Shown here piece after piece: positions 1 through 8,576 of a DNA stretch of 45,714 nt. The notes below the pieces were generated by a model. The model was not told the origin of the DNA, did no database searches, and saw only the letters and a list, made by a program, of their open reading frames with translations. The stretch's first letter is position 1. Every line of letters starts with the position of its first letter. The translations under genes and the position numbers were made by a program. This stretch comes from Actinomycetota bacterium. Lineage in GTDB: Bacteria > Actinomycetota > Actinomycetes > Nanopelagicales > Nanopelagicaceae. The stretch covers positions 1-45,714 of the forward strand of contig WLIT01000009.1 in the NCBI GenBank assembly GCA_009726125.1, written 5' to 3'.

Positions 1-2
1 CT

Positions 3-779
3 TTCCTAAATCACGATATGGGCTGGCTTGAAAAGATGTGTAGACAATTGGGATACAACGAGATCAAAATAAGAGATTTGAGCAAAGATTTGGCCTGTTT
101 TGGAATCTGGGGACCAAATGCAAGGAAGATATTAAGTAAATTAACTGATGCAGATCTCTCAAATGAAGCATTTACATTCATGAGTTCTAAAATATTAAAA
201 ATTGCGGGCATCGAAGTTCGTGCTACACGTATCACCTATGTAGGTGAACTTGGTTGGGAGTTATACATATCAAAAGCGGACGCTCTGCAAGTTTGGTCCG
301 AACTAATCGCCGCTGGCGAAGAGTTTGGGTTGCGTCCATGCGGGTATCGGGCAATTGAATCTTTAAGGTTGGAAAAGGGTTACCGCGCTTGGGCTGGTGA
401 AATTAACAGCGAGACCAATCCCTATGAGGCTGGATTAAGTTTTGCTGTCTCCTTGAAGAAAGAAAATTTCGTTGGGAGAGCCACTCTATTAAATGCAAAT
501 GAGAACTTAACCCGAAAATTAACTGCCTTGACGTTAGAAAATATAAAGGATGTTCCGATGGGTAATGAACCTATTCTCATAAATAACCGAGTTATCGGCC
601 GAGTAAAGTCTGCCGGCCAGGGTTACACCATAAATAAGGCAATTGCTTATGCCTATTTACCTGTTGAAAATACGAAAATTGGTACCAAGGTTGATATTGA
701 AATGTTCGGGATAATTAAAACAGCCACCGTCCAAGAAGAACCGCTATTAGATCCGCAAGGGCTGCGAATTAAGAGTTAG
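3..779 (+). CDS. GcvT-domain protein, 5' truncated by window edge
   Basis: This is the C-terminal part of a folate-binding aminomethyltransferase (GcvT) domain. The frame is open to the window edge (codons for FLNHD precede the first Met at 18), so the gene starts upstream. Visible family features are the GIWGPNARKIL segment, the GELGWELY segment, the NPYEAGL segment and a C-terminal barrel with GRVKSAGQGYT. The GIWGPNAR form is typical of dimethylglycine/sarcosine-dehydrogenase-like proteins, in which a GcvT domain follows an FAD domain. The upstream FAD part is therefore inferred, not seen. In such enzymes the domain transfers a one-carbon unit from a demethylated amine to tetrahydrofolate. 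It precedes the catabolic island and may belong to it, although a minus-strand gene lies between. A stand-alone glycine-cleavage T protein is less likely. Confidence 0.8.
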   Translation, partial: FLNHDMGWLEKMCRQLGYNEIKIRDLSKDLACFGIWGPNARKILSKLTDADLSNEAFTFMSSKILKIAGIEVRATRITYVGELGWELYISKADALQVWSELIAAGEEFGLRPCGYRAIESLRLEKGYRAWAGEINSETNPYEAGLSFAVSLKKENFVGRATLLNANENLTRKLTALTLENIKDVPMGNEPILINNRVIGRVKSAGQGYTINKAIAYAYLPVENTKIGTKVDIEMFGIIKTATVQEEPLLDPQGLRIKS

Positions 780-799
780 CCACAAAATCTGGAACCAAA

Positions 800-1354
800 T
801 TACTTAGTTTCAGCAATCCGAGCTTTCACAAGAGCCAAGATTAATTTGGCATCAACTTCCCAATCGTTGGGGACTCCAATGGTCTTCTTTAGAACAACTA
901 AATCAGCCATTAGTGGCGCAAAATCTGCAATTACATCCGAGCTCCAAGGTGACATCAAGATTCTTTTACTAGAAGCTGAGGCCCCAAAAACATAATGTCC
1001 ATCAATTCGTAGCATCGGTTGATTCCAAGCAATAACAAGTTCTGCCTTTGGGTACTTGGCTGTAATTACTTTGAAAATCGCCCGCATAGTTTTGGCTTGT
1101 TCTGATGTAACAGATTTATAAAAGGCGGCTGGCGTATCAAATCTCTTCGCTGATTTTGAACCACGGGAATACATAACTAGGGCATTTGCATGAGCCTGCG
1201 AAAAACCATAATTTTCACGAAGGTGGGCAATCTGTTCTGGATATTTTTGCCCCTCAAGTTTGGCCATGATCTTGAACCAATATGACATCTTCTCGCCATA
1301 CTTCTTTTCGATTAACGGGAAGTGAGCCTCTCTGCTCGGATCTTTAGGTGGCAC
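800..1354 (-). CDS. DUF4287 / DUF1801 two-domain protein
   Basis: Small soluble protein of 184 residues. The N-terminal half (about 20-70, with KKYGEKMSYWFKIM and GFSQAHANALVMY) looks like DUF4287. The C-terminal half (about 80-180, with SEQAKTMRAIFKVI, KAELVIAWNQPML and DGHYVFGASAS) looks like the DUF1801/YdhG fold. Biochemical function is unknown for both. It starts with GTG at 1354, and a TAATCT box on the minus strand ends 7 bases upstream of that codon, fitting a leaderless transcript. It is convergent with the preceding gene, with only 20 bases between stops. It is not obviously linked to the catabolic operon. Confidence 0.75.
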   Translation of the reverse strand: MPPKDPSREAHFPLIEKKYGEKMSYWFKIMAKLEGQKYPEQIAHLRENYGFSQAHANALVMYSRGSKSAKRFDTPAAFYKSVTSEQAKTMRAIFKVITAKYPKAELVIAWNQPMLRIDGHYVFGASASSKRILMSPWSSDVIADFAPLMADLVVLKKTIGVPNDWEVDAKLILALVKARIAETK

Positions 1355-1361
1355 GGAGAAA

Positions 1362-1367
1362 AGATTA
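1362..1367 (-). promoter_or_regulatory. Candidate leaderless -10 box (TAATCT)
   Basis: TAATCT on the minus strand, 7 bases before the GTG of the DUF4287/DUF1801 gene, with no Shine-Dalgarno sequence between. It matches the TANNNT-N6-9-start pattern seen at several other genes here. Confidence 0.45.
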
Positions 1368-1498
1368 CCGAACTTGCAGGTTCAACTTCCTGGTTATAAG
1401 CACTTAAGGCTTCTCCTTCCCACCAAAGTAGTTCAAAAATAAGAAGGAAAATATGGAATGAGGAGCGTTGGTAGATAGGACTTTTTCAATTTTAAGCC

Positions 1499-1508
1499 TG
1501 TATATCCA
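1499..1508. promoter_or_regulatory. Possible GntR operator, one mismatch
   Basis: TGTATATCCA matches 9 of 10 positions of the TGTATATACA core of the perfect palindrome in front of the GntR gene at 11669/11681. It lies about 150 bases upstream of the solute-binding protein start. Binding by the same regulator is inferred. Confidence 0.3.
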
Positions 1509-1516
1509 ATGAAAAC

Positions 1517-1528
1517 ACAGATATCTGT
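1517..1528. promoter_or_regulatory. Perfect 12-base palindrome (ACAGATATCTGT)
   Basis: Self-complementary 12-mer located 9 bases after the partial GntR site in the operon's upstream region. It could be an operator for another regulator or be chance: a 12-base palindrome is expected about once per 4 kb of random sequence. Confidence 0.3.
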
Positions 1529-1658
1529 CCAAAAGGAACAAGTTGCTGAGTTCGTTTTTGCCATCACCCGATTTTTTAGGGGAAAGATATCAAAACGGGA
1601 ATTCGCAAGCTGTGAAATCCCGAAAGCACCGTTGAATAATATCAAAGGAGAATAAGGG

Positions 1659-2975
1659 ATGAAAAGAAAAGTAAGAATTTCCACAGCTGGGACAGCTTTA
1701 ATATGTGCACTTGCGTTAGCAGCAATTGGAGTGCCCAACAGCTCTCTAGCTGCTGGCAAGTTTGAAGGTAAAAAAATAACCGCCAATTTCATGGCATCTG
1801 GAACTTATGATAAGGCAGCCGCAGAAGTGAAAACCACTTTTGAAGCAGCAACAGGGGCAACAGTTGAAATTGTTGCTAAACCATTTGACCAATTGGTACA
1901 GGCAAATCTAACAGATCTTGCTACCGGAACGGGACAGTACGATGTTATTTCTGTAACTAGCTGGGAGGCAGATGTTTATGACAAATTGCTTCCACTTGAT
2001 ACTTTCATAAAGAAAGATAACTATGGCAAAGAGGCAGGATTTATACCTGGACTTCTACGCCCAAACCAAGGAACCGAATATTACGATGGTAAGCCAGTCG
2101 GTGTTCCTTACGCAATTGATGGTTACGCAATGCTTGTCCGAAAGGATCTATTAGCAAAGGCAAACGTAAGTTGGAACTGGAAAACATGGCCAGAATTCTT
2201 CTCTGCTATGAATAAATTAAAGAAGACTCTGCCAACAACAGTATCTCCATTTGTTTTTGCATATGGGGCAACAGAACAAGTTCCAGCAATCTGGCTTTCA
2301 GCTTATGATGGCTATTTACTCAAGAAAAATGGCACCTATGGTCTACAAACAACTCAGATGGTGACTGCTCTTAATGTTGTTAAGAAATCATTGAAATATG
2401 CTCCTTCTAATGCAAAGGCTTTGAGCATTGATGAAGCAAATCAAGTATTTCTAAATGGAAATGCTGCCGTGGTTATGGGATGGCCAAGTTTTATTAGAGC
2501 AGCCGCAGATAATCCAGCTAAATCAAAAGTAGTTGGAAAATGGGCGCTTTCTTCTATTCCAGGTCCCGGAATGGTCTGGCTTAGTGCATGGAATCTTGGA
2601 ATTGCTAAAACTTCCAAAAATCCAGAAGCAGCTTGGGAATTCATTAAGACTTACATTAATGAAAAGAATGCAACAACATGGATGGCCTCACTTGGCATTG
2701 GCTCACCATTTTTGAATACATTCAAAGGTGCGGATGCAAAGGCTAAGCATGGACATGATTACCCACAACATGCAGATAATCTCGAAGCGGTCAAGAATGC
2801 TCCCTGGAGCTTCTCAGCGTTTCTAGATGTTTATTCACGTGGCACTGGGGACTTTCTATCTGGAAAGCTGACAGCAATCCAGACCGTCCAATCTTGGGAT
2901 AAGCAATTAGGAAAGAAGAAGCCTGCTGCAGGAATGATTGAAGCGGCAAAATCTTCTGGTCTGATGGAGGAATAA
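1659..2975 (+). CDS. ABC transporter substrate-binding protein (family 1, MalE-like)
   Basis: Extracellular binding protein of 438 residues that delivers a solute to the two permeases encoded next. A Sec-type signal peptide occupies about residues 1-32 (MKRKVR, hydrophobic core, then SSLAA). No lipobox cysteine follows, so it looks secreted rather than lipid-anchored, which is unusual for a monoderm. The mature part has the type-1 sugar-binding pattern: FEAATGATVEIV near the start, a DVISVTSWEADVYDKLLPLD segment and a NAAVVMGWPSF segment. The length is typical. The start is set by AAAGGAG about 9 bases upstream. The substrate cannot be read from sequence; downstream genes suggest a sugar- or amino-acid-like conjugate. 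Confidence 0.88.
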   Translation: MKRKVRISTAGTALICALALAAIGVPNSSLAAGKFEGKKITANFMASGTYDKAAAEVKTTFEAATGATVEIVAKPFDQLVQANLTDLATGTGQYDVISVTSWEADVYDKLLPLDTFIKKDNYGKEAGFIPGLLRPNQGTEYYDGKPVGVPYAIDGYAMLVRKDLLAKANVSWNWKTWPEFFSAMNKLKKTLPTTVSPFVFAYGATEQVPAIWLSAYDGYLLKKNGTYGLQTTQMVTALNVVKKSLKYAPSNAKALSIDEANQVFLNGNAAVVMGWPSFIRAAADNPAKSKVVGKWALSSIPGPGMVWLSAWNLGIAKTSKNPEAAWEFIKTYINEKNATTWMASLGIGSPFLNTFKGADAKAKHGHDYPQHADNLEAVKNAPWSFSAFLDVYSRGTGDFLSGKLTAIQTVQSWDKQLGKKKPAAGMIEAAKSSGLMEE

Positions 2976-2984
2976 GAAATATAG

Positions 2985-3039
2985 ATCAAGAATAGAGCGT
3001 GCATGTTGAGGTAATTAATCTCAACATGCACTTCTTGAT
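2985..3039 (+). terminator. Intercistronic hairpin (attenuator or mRNA stabiliser)
   Basis: A perfect 12-base-pair stem, GTGCATGTTGAG (2999-3010) with CTCAACATGCAC (3020-3031), encloses a 9-base loop. A second perfect 8-base stem, ATCAAGAA (2985-2992) with TTCTTGAT (3032-3039), lies outside it with a 6-base one-sided bulge. No U tract follows, so it is more likely a partial attenuator or a 3'-end stabiliser of the binding-protein message than a full terminator. Comparable hairpins between binding-protein and permease genes set high binding-protein levels in other ABC operons. Confidence 0.7.
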
Positions 3040-3057
3040 GTAATTAGATCCATCTGA

Positions 3058-4017
3058 ATGAGGTCTTCACAAATAAGCCGTGAATCGGGGAACAGATTGA
3101 ATAAAAAAGACAAAATGCTAAAACCATTGCATTGGTCGCGCCATGATAGAAAATGGGTAAATTTATTCTTGTTTCCAGCCCTGTTCTTTGTGTTATTCAT
3201 TCAAGCCGGCCCACTTTTTTACTCTATTTACTTGAGTTTTCAAGATTGGATTCTTCTTTCGAGTGGATCGCCTCAAGGGTTTGTTGGGCTAACTAACTTT
3301 AAAAATGCTACTTCTGATCCAGTATTTATACAATCACTGAAATTTACCGGTTTTTTAACAATTACTACAGTGCCGTTTCAATTGTTGCTAGGGACGCTAC
3401 TTGCTTTTTTAGCATCAGGACAATCCCGATTCTTACAGATGAGCCGGGCTCTTTTAGTGCTGCCGATGGTAGTAGCCCCTGTCGCTATTGGAACTCTGTG
3501 GCGGTTAATGTTTAATGACACAGCTGGGCCTATCAATAATCATTTTTTGAATTTCTTGAATCTATCGGGACCTTTGTGGCTGGGAGATCCGTTTTGGGCA
3601 AAAATTGCAATTGTAATTATAGAAATTTGGCAGTGGACGCCTTTTGTATTTATTGTAATTTCATCAGCGATAACTATGGTTCCACAAGAGATTTTACAAG
3701 CGGCACAAGTCGATGGCGCATCGCGTTTGCAGATATTCTACAAGATTGAACTTCCACTACTTGCACCAGCATTTCTCCTTGTAATTATGTTTAGAACTCT
3801 TGAATCCCTCCTCACTCTAGATTCAATCCTCTCCTTAACTCACGGTGGTCCCGGTTCTTCTACAGTGAATATGACCTATGCAATTTACAACAAAGGGCTA
3901 CGTGAGTTTGACCTCGGAGCAGCAAGTGCTCAATCCTGGATGTTTATGCTGGTAGCGACTGTCTTAATTTTTGTTATTTTTAAATTAACAATAAAATCTG
4001 AGAAGAAAACATTATGA
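3058..4017 (+). CDS. ABC transporter permease, MalF/UgpA type
   Basis: Inner-membrane permease of 319 residues with about six hydrophobic helices. The cytoplasmic EAA loop is visible as QAAQVDGASRLQIFYKIELP (about 219-238), which docks the ATPase. It forms a heterodimer with the next gene product. The first ATG has no clear ribosome binding site. A TTG at 3097 (preceded by GGGGAA) or the ATG at 3115 may be the true start, since the first 20 residues are polar and not family-like. The stop overlaps the next start as ATGA. Confidence 0.88.
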   Translation: MRSSQISRESGNRLNKKDKMLKPLHWSRHDRKWVNLFLFPALFFVLFIQAGPLFYSIYLSFQDWILLSSGSPQGFVGLTNFKNATSDPVFIQSLKFTGFLTITTVPFQLLLGTLLAFLASGQSRFLQMSRALLVLPMVVAPVAIGTLWRLMFNDTAGPINNHFLNFLNLSGPLWLGDPFWAKIAIVIIEIWQWTPFVFIVISSAITMVPQEILQAAQVDGASRLQIFYKIELPLLAPAFLLVIMFRTLESLLTLDSILSLTHGGPGSSTVNMTYAIYNKGLREFDLGAASAQSWMFMLVATVLIFVIFKLTIKSEKKTL

Positions 4018-4859
4018 GTAAAGTGCGACTTAAGCGAAGCCAGATAATTACAATTGTTAAGTTTCCAATTATTTTAATTGTACTTTTCTTCGTTCTTTTT
4101 CCCTTTTTCTATCTTGTTGTGACTAGCATTCGACCGGCAGGGGAATTCCTGGAAAATACTAATATCCTGCCTCGAAGCTTTACACTGGATCATTACCGTG
4201 AAGTCTTCGATGGACAAAAAGGTTTGTTGTATCTAAAGAATTCTCTTGTCGTGACAGGAACTGTAGTATTAATTTCAATCGTGGTTGGAACAATGGCTGG
4301 ATATGCATTGGTGCGTTCACGGTTTAGGCAAAGTATAGTTTTGACTATTATATTTATTTTAATTTTTATTCGATTCTATCCACGAATTTCTATTGTGGTT
4401 CCTTGGTTTTTGATTATGAATCGCCTGCACCTACTGGATACTGTCTGGGCAGTAATTATTCTTCATCTTGGTTTGACGATTCCATTTGTAGTTTGGTTAA
4501 TGTATACCTTCTTTAAAGGTGTACCGATGGAACTTGAGGAATGTGCCTCTATCGACGGTGCTGGATTCATGCGGCGATTTATAAGTATTGTGCTTCCTCT
4601 ATCACTTCCAGGAATTGCATCAGCAAGTATTTTCACGGCATTTCTCTCCTGGAATGAATTTTTATTATCTTCAGCGGTTACTAGGGAGTCGGCGAAAACG
4701 TTGCCCGTTGTAATAGCAGGTTATATAACGGACAAGGGAGTTGTCTGGGGGCCGATGATGGCCATGAGCACGTTAATAGTTTTACCGATGATTTTGTTCG
4801 CACTATTTTTACAAAAATATCTAATCCGAGGAATGATGATGGGAGCGGTAAAAGAATGA
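4014..4859 (+). CDS. ABC transporter permease, MalG/UgpE type
   Basis: Second permease, 281 residues, six predicted transmembrane helices, with the EAA loop EECASIDGAGFMRRFISIVLP (about 178-198) and the MalG-like N-terminal segment SIRPAGEFLENTNILP. It is joined by ATGA overlaps to the genes on both sides, which implies coupled translation. No ATP-binding subunit is encoded in the window, so the pair must use an ATPase encoded upstream or a shared MsmK-like one elsewhere. Confidence 0.88.
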   Translation: MSKVRLKRSQIITIVKFPIILIVLFFVLFPFFYLVVTSIRPAGEFLENTNILPRSFTLDHYREVFDGQKGLLYLKNSLVVTGTVVLISIVVGTMAGYALVRSRFRQSIVLTIIFILIFIRFYPRISIVVPWFLIMNRLHLLDTVWAVIILHLGLTIPFVVWLMYTFFKGVPMELEECASIDGAGFMRRFISIVLPLSLPGIASASIFTAFLSWNEFLLSSAVTRESAKTLPVVIAGYITDKGVVWGPMMAMSTLIVLPMILFALFLQKYLIRGMMMGAVKE

Positions 4860-6085
4860 AATCAAAGGACGCGAAGCTCAAGGATTTACATTTTATACCC
4901 AGATGTGATTTGTGCTTAAAAGTTGCTGCCCTAAGTCAGATGCGCTGTGGATCTTGTAATGGAAGCATTTCCTTCGATTACGATAAAAAACTGCCAATAT
5001 TCGATGAGACGAAAAGTGGAATTTCTAGGTTTTGGTCCCGCCTTCCTTTAGTGAACCCCGACACCAGAATTACCTTGGGTGAAGGTGGCACACCACTTTT
5101 GAAGGTCGACTTGGGACATGAAAATATATGGTTGAAAAATGAAATGGCAAATCCAACAGGTTCACATAAAGATAGACAAATATCATTGGCAATTTCTCAC
5201 GCTGTTCACCTAGGAAAAAAGTTGTCGGCCATAGTTTCGGCTGGAAGTACTGGGCTATCGAATGCAGCATATACATCAAGGGCTGGAATTAAGGGAATAG
5301 TATTTACTGGAGAGAGTGCGAGGAGTGATCGGGTTTATCCAATTCATATATTGGGATCAGAAGTAATTAGAGTTAAAGATGATATTGATAATGTTATTGA
5401 TAAGTTAACAGAATTATCTGCGGAAACCGGTGTTTATAATAGTTCAACAGCAAGACACATAAATCCATATCAAGCAGAGGGTCCAAAGACAATCGCTTAT
5501 GAAATCTATGAAGACATGGGATGCGCACCAGATTGGATGATTGTGCCCGCTGGTGGTGGAGGAACCTATGCAGCAATTGGTCGCGGTTTTATTGAACTTT
5601 TCGAGGCCGGCCTCACCGATCGCATTCCAAGACTTGTTGGGGCTGTTCCCAGTTCTTATAACGCCTTAGAGCATGGACATAACCTTGGATATCAGAGTAT
5701 GGAAGAAATAAAGAAACATGCCATAGGAGAAGGAATTCCAACAATTCTGGCGAAACTTGCCCACGTATATCCGCCAGATGCCGAAGATGCCTTGAAAATG
5801 GCTCGCAAGTTAAATGGCTATTTTCTATCTGCATCGGATGAAGAGTCAATGGATGCTTGCGAATTTCTGGCTTCTAGGGTTGGCTTATACACAGAACCTT
5901 CTTCGGGCACTTCCATTGCCGTTTTACGGAAATTTTTAGCTAGTGGCGCTGCAAATAAATCCGACAAAATTGCAGTTATGGTCTGTGGTTCTGGGTTTCG
6001 GGAGACTGTGACATTTTCCGAGAAGAGGCCCTTTACGCCAAATGCGATTAACTTGGATGCAATGTTGGAGAACATCACTCTTTAG
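4856..6085 (+). CDS. Threonine-synthase-like PLP-dependent lyase with zinc ribbon
   Basis: Fold-type II PLP enzyme of 409 residues. An N-terminal zinc ribbon is shown by C17-x2-C20 and C31-x2-C34. The PLP lysine is K105 in NPTGSHKDR (threonine synthases usually have SFKDR). A glycine-rich phosphate loop (PAGGGGTYAA) follows near residue 230, and EPSSGTS lies near the C-terminus. The family performs beta-replacement or beta/gamma-elimination on amino acids such as O-phosphohomoserine, threonine or diaminopropionate. Placement between a transporter and several hydrolases suggests a catabolic ammonia-lyase rather than biosynthetic ThrC. The start is an ATGA overlap with the permease gene. The reaction is not determinable from sequence. 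Confidence 0.8.
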   Translation: MKSKDAKLKDLHFIPRCDLCLKVAALSQMRCGSCNGSISFDYDKKLPIFDETKSGISRFWSRLPLVNPDTRITLGEGGTPLLKVDLGHENIWLKNEMANPTGSHKDRQISLAISHAVHLGKKLSAIVSAGSTGLSNAAYTSRAGIKGIVFTGESARSDRVYPIHILGSEVIRVKDDIDNVIDKLTELSAETGVYNSSTARHINPYQAEGPKTIAYEIYEDMGCAPDWMIVPAGGGGTYAAIGRGFIELFEAGLTDRIPRLVGAVPSSYNALEHGHNLGYQSMEEIKKHAIGEGIPTILAKLAHVYPPDAEDALKMARKLNGYFLSASDEESMDACEFLASRVGLYTEPSSGTSIAVLRKFLASGAANKSDKIAVMVCGSGFRETVTFSEKRPFTPNAINLDAMLENITL

Positions 6086-6112
6086 CGGATAAATTATCTC
6101 GAAAGGTTGAAT

Positions 6113-6844
6113 ATGAAGAACCAAAGGGTTGCAATAGTTACGGGTGCAGCACAAGGTATCGGTGCTGCAATTGTTGAAGAATTGTTGAATAATTCATATT
6201 TAGTTTTCGCAGTCGATAAAAATGAAGTTAAGTCAAGGTCAAATCTAATTTTCTATCGGGCGGATCTTTCCATAACTTCTGAAGTTTCAAGTATTGTGTC
6301 CGAATGCATTAATAAATTTGGGCGTATTGACCTACTAGTTAATAATGCAGCAGTTTCACTTGGAAAAAATTTTTTAGATACGGATTTACTAACATGGGAA
6401 ACAACTGTTGCAGTAAATCAGACAGCGCCATTTTTTCTCTCCCAAGCGGCTGCTCGAAGAATGATTGAGCTTGGAATATCTGGACGAATCATAAATATTG
6501 CTTCTGTTAATAGTATTGCCGCAGAAATGGGTCACTCGTCATATGTCACAACCAAAGGCGCAATAGCAATGATGACCAAATCAATGGCTGTGGATTTAGC
6601 AAAGTTTAAAATTTTGGTGAATGGAATCGCTCCAGGTCCAATTTTGACAGAGACTAGCGAACCGATATTTTCTCAATCAAATTATGTTTCTGCTATCGAA
6701 AAAGGCGTGCCTTTACAAAGAGCGGGCTTACCTGCCGAGGTGGCGGATTTAGTCGTATTTTTAGCATCAGAGAAAGCAAGCTATATAACCGGCCAAATAG
6801 TAGTTATAGACGGTGGATTTCTAGCTTACTGCAGGATGACCTAG
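6113..6844 (+). CDS. SDR-family oxidoreductase
   Basis: Classical short-chain dehydrogenase/reductase of 243 residues. TGAAQGIG (10-17) binds the NAD(P) cofactor. NNAA is at 77-80. The catalytic residues are S131, Y144 and K148 (YVTTK). The C-terminal ITGQIVVIDGGF is a standard family end. ATG 6113 is chosen because GAAAGG lies 6 bases upstream; a TTG two codons earlier would overlap that site. It probably oxidises or reduces a hydroxyl or carbonyl of the imported substrate. The cofactor and substrate are unknown. Confidence 0.88.
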   Translation: MKNQRVAIVTGAAQGIGAAIVEELLNNSYLVFAVDKNEVKSRSNLIFYRADLSITSEVSSIVSECINKFGRIDLLVNNAAVSLGKNFLDTDLLTWETTVAVNQTAPFFLSQAAARRMIELGISGRIINIASVNSIAAEMGHSSYVTTKGAIAMMTKSMAVDLAKFKILVNGIAPGPILTETSEPIFSQSNYVSAIEKGVPLQRAGLPAEVADLVVFLASEKASYITGQIVVIDGGFLAYCRMT

Positions 6845-6846
6845 CG

Positions 6847-7833
6847 ATGAGTGTCGATCTCTTAACCATACAAAATGAGTATTTACTGGTGGAGATTTGC
6901 CCAACGCAAGGAGCTGATATACGTAAAGTAGCGCGGATTGGAAGATCTGAAAATCTACTTCTCGAAACCAAATGGGAGGGATCGGAAGCTAATTATTGTA
7001 ATTGCGATAGTAACGATGAGGATCATTTCTTAAGTCACTATGCAGGGGGATGGCAGTTAATGATTCCAAATGCTGGGTTTCCTTCAGTTAGCAAATACGG
7101 GGCGGTGGGATATCACGGGGAAGCTTGGTCAAACTCTTGGAGCATAATCAAGCATGAAGGCCATCAATTGGTATTGGAGACCACCTTGAGATCCGCGCCG
7201 ATTAAAATTCAAAGAAAAATCTCTTTGAATTTGCAGACACTTGAGGTCACTGACATTGTTACCAATAATTCTGATACTGAGATTGAATTGATTTGGGGAC
7301 ATCATCCCGCTTTTTCGAGTCTTTTGATTGATACTTCGACAGAGGTACAAATATATGCCTCGGAAATAGCAATTAAAATCGATTCACATTTAGAAACCGC
7401 AAAAAATTCAGAAAGAATCCTAGATCAGCAAGTGGGTTCTTTTGTTTTGAGAGATTTCATGAAAGCCCCACAATCATTTCTAGGATTTGCAACTGAATTC
7501 AAGAATGGCTTAGCATCAATAATGAATAAAAATAATCAATTATGTGTAAATTTGCGCTGGGACAGCACAATTTTTCCACATGCTTGGATTTGGATAGAAA
7601 ATAAGAATATTTTGAAAAAGCCTTGGGAGAAAAACATTGTCACTCTCGCAATTGAGCCTTGTACTACAAAAAATAATATGGGACTAGAAGAATCTATGAA
7701 AGAACCAAATAACGTTCTAATATTGAAAAGTAAAGATAGTAAATCTGCGACAATCTATCTAGAGGTATTGAATTTACCCCCATTTCTTGAAGATTTTGGT
7801 TTTTCAAAGCTAGTGGGTGTTGATTCATTATGA
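6847..7833 (+). CDS. Aldose 1-epimerase-like protein (galactose mutarotase fold)
   Basis: 328 residues with the sequence marks of the mutarotase superfamily: H90 in GYHGEAW, H152/H153 in WGHHPAF and the catalytic-base candidate E270 in LAIEPCT. Family members interconvert alpha and beta anomers of sugars, and many relatives have unknown substrates. Its presence in the operon is the best hint that a substrate or intermediate carries a sugar-like ring. It begins two bases after the SDR stop and ends in an ATGA overlap with the next gene. Confidence 0.75.
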   Translation: MSVDLLTIQNEYLLVEICPTQGADIRKVARIGRSENLLLETKWEGSEANYCNCDSNDEDHFLSHYAGGWQLMIPNAGFPSVSKYGAVGYHGEAWSNSWSIIKHEGHQLVLETTLRSAPIKIQRKISLNLQTLEVTDIVTNNSDTEIELIWGHHPAFSSLLIDTSTEVQIYASEIAIKIDSHLETAKNSERILDQQVGSFVLRDFMKAPQSFLGFATEFKNGLASIMNKNNQLCVNLRWDSTIFPHAWIWIENKNILKKPWEKNIVTLAIEPCTTKNNMGLEESMKEPNNVLILKSKDSKSATIYLEVLNLPPFLEDFGFSKLVGVDSL

Positions 7834-8576
7834 AGTTGTCGGCTGATGTGTACCTCGTTGGCGGAGGAGACTTCAATGGATTTGGGTTATCCAATGACAT
7901 GGATTCGCATATCTACGCAGTTGATGGTGGATCCGAGATTGCACTAATTGATTGTGGAATGGCGACGGCTGGTTCAGTAGAAAAAATCGTTTCTAATATG
8001 AGAAATGATGGTCTTGATCCCGGAAAATTAAGGAAGATTTTTCTCACTCACTACCACATTGATCATTGTGGAGGATTGAATGAATGGCAAAACCGTTTTG
8101 GACTAGAAGCTTATATCGATGGATGCGTTTCAGACTCTATATTGCTTGGCGATATAGAAAAAACTGGTTTCAGGCTGGCCCAGAAAAGCGGTATTTATCC
8201 AGCTGATTATATTTTTGAAAAGCCCAAATCTGTAATAGGGCTAAAAGCAAACGATGAGATAGAAATTGGTAATTTACAGGTAATGTTTTTGCCGACTCCT
8301 GGCCACTGTGACGGCCATAGCAGTTATTTAATCGCAGGTAAGAACAAAAATTTTTTTAGCGGGGATTGTATATTTGCGGGAGGAAAAATTGCTTTAAGCA
8401 ATACTGAGGATTGTGATATTCGAAAGTATAGAGAGTCAATTCTTACGTTAGATGATTTAGAATTTGACGCACTTTTACCTGGCCATGGAGCTATAGCGCT
8501 TCAAAATGGTAAGGACCATATACGTATTGCCGCAGATGCATTTAGAACTCTTTCGCTACCTAAGAATTTTATATGA
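7830..8576 (+). CDS. Metallo-beta-lactamase-fold hydrolase
   Basis: Cytoplasmic dinuclear metal hydrolase of 248 residues. The signature HxHxDH is intact: H74, H76, D78 and H79. Further ligands are H159 (PTPGHCDGHS), D179 (SGDCIF) and H219 (LPGHG). Members cleave thioesters, lactones, phosphodiesters and similar bonds. Given the neighbours, lactone or thioester hydrolysis of a pathway intermediate is a reasonable inference, no more. Both ends overlap neighbouring genes by ATGA. Confidence 0.85.
   Translation: MKLSADVYLVGGGDFNGFGLSNDMDSHIYAVDGGSEIALIDCGMATAGSVEKIVSNMRNDGLDPGKLRKIFLTHYHIDHCGGLNEWQNRFGLEAYIDGCVSDSILLGDIEKTGFRLAQKSGIYPADYIFEKPKSVIGLKANDEIEIGNLQVMFLPTPGHCDGHSSYLIAGKNKNFFSGDCIFAGGKIALSNTEDCDIRKYRESILTLDDLEFDALLPGHGAIALQNGKDHIRIAADAFRTLSLPKNFI

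Larger units (their letters stand above)
1368..1658. other. Upstream regulatory region of the catabolic operon
   Basis: This is part of the only stretch near 300 bases without a credible gene. It separates the divergent DUF4287/DUF1801 gene from the solute-binding protein gene. It holds a partial match to the GntR operator (TGTATATCCA, 1499-1508), a perfect 12-base palindrome (1517-1528), a hairpin with CGGGA/TCCCG arms (1596-1622) and a strong ribosome binding site (AAAGGAG, about 1643-1649). A minus-strand open frame crossing it runs into the signal-peptide region of the next gene and resembles no family I know. Confidence 0.5.

Noticed and set aside
1433-1792. 119-codon minus-strand open frame before the binding-protein gene
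   Set aside because: It is antisense to the signal-peptide region, has no family resemblance and would remove the only regulatory space of the operon.
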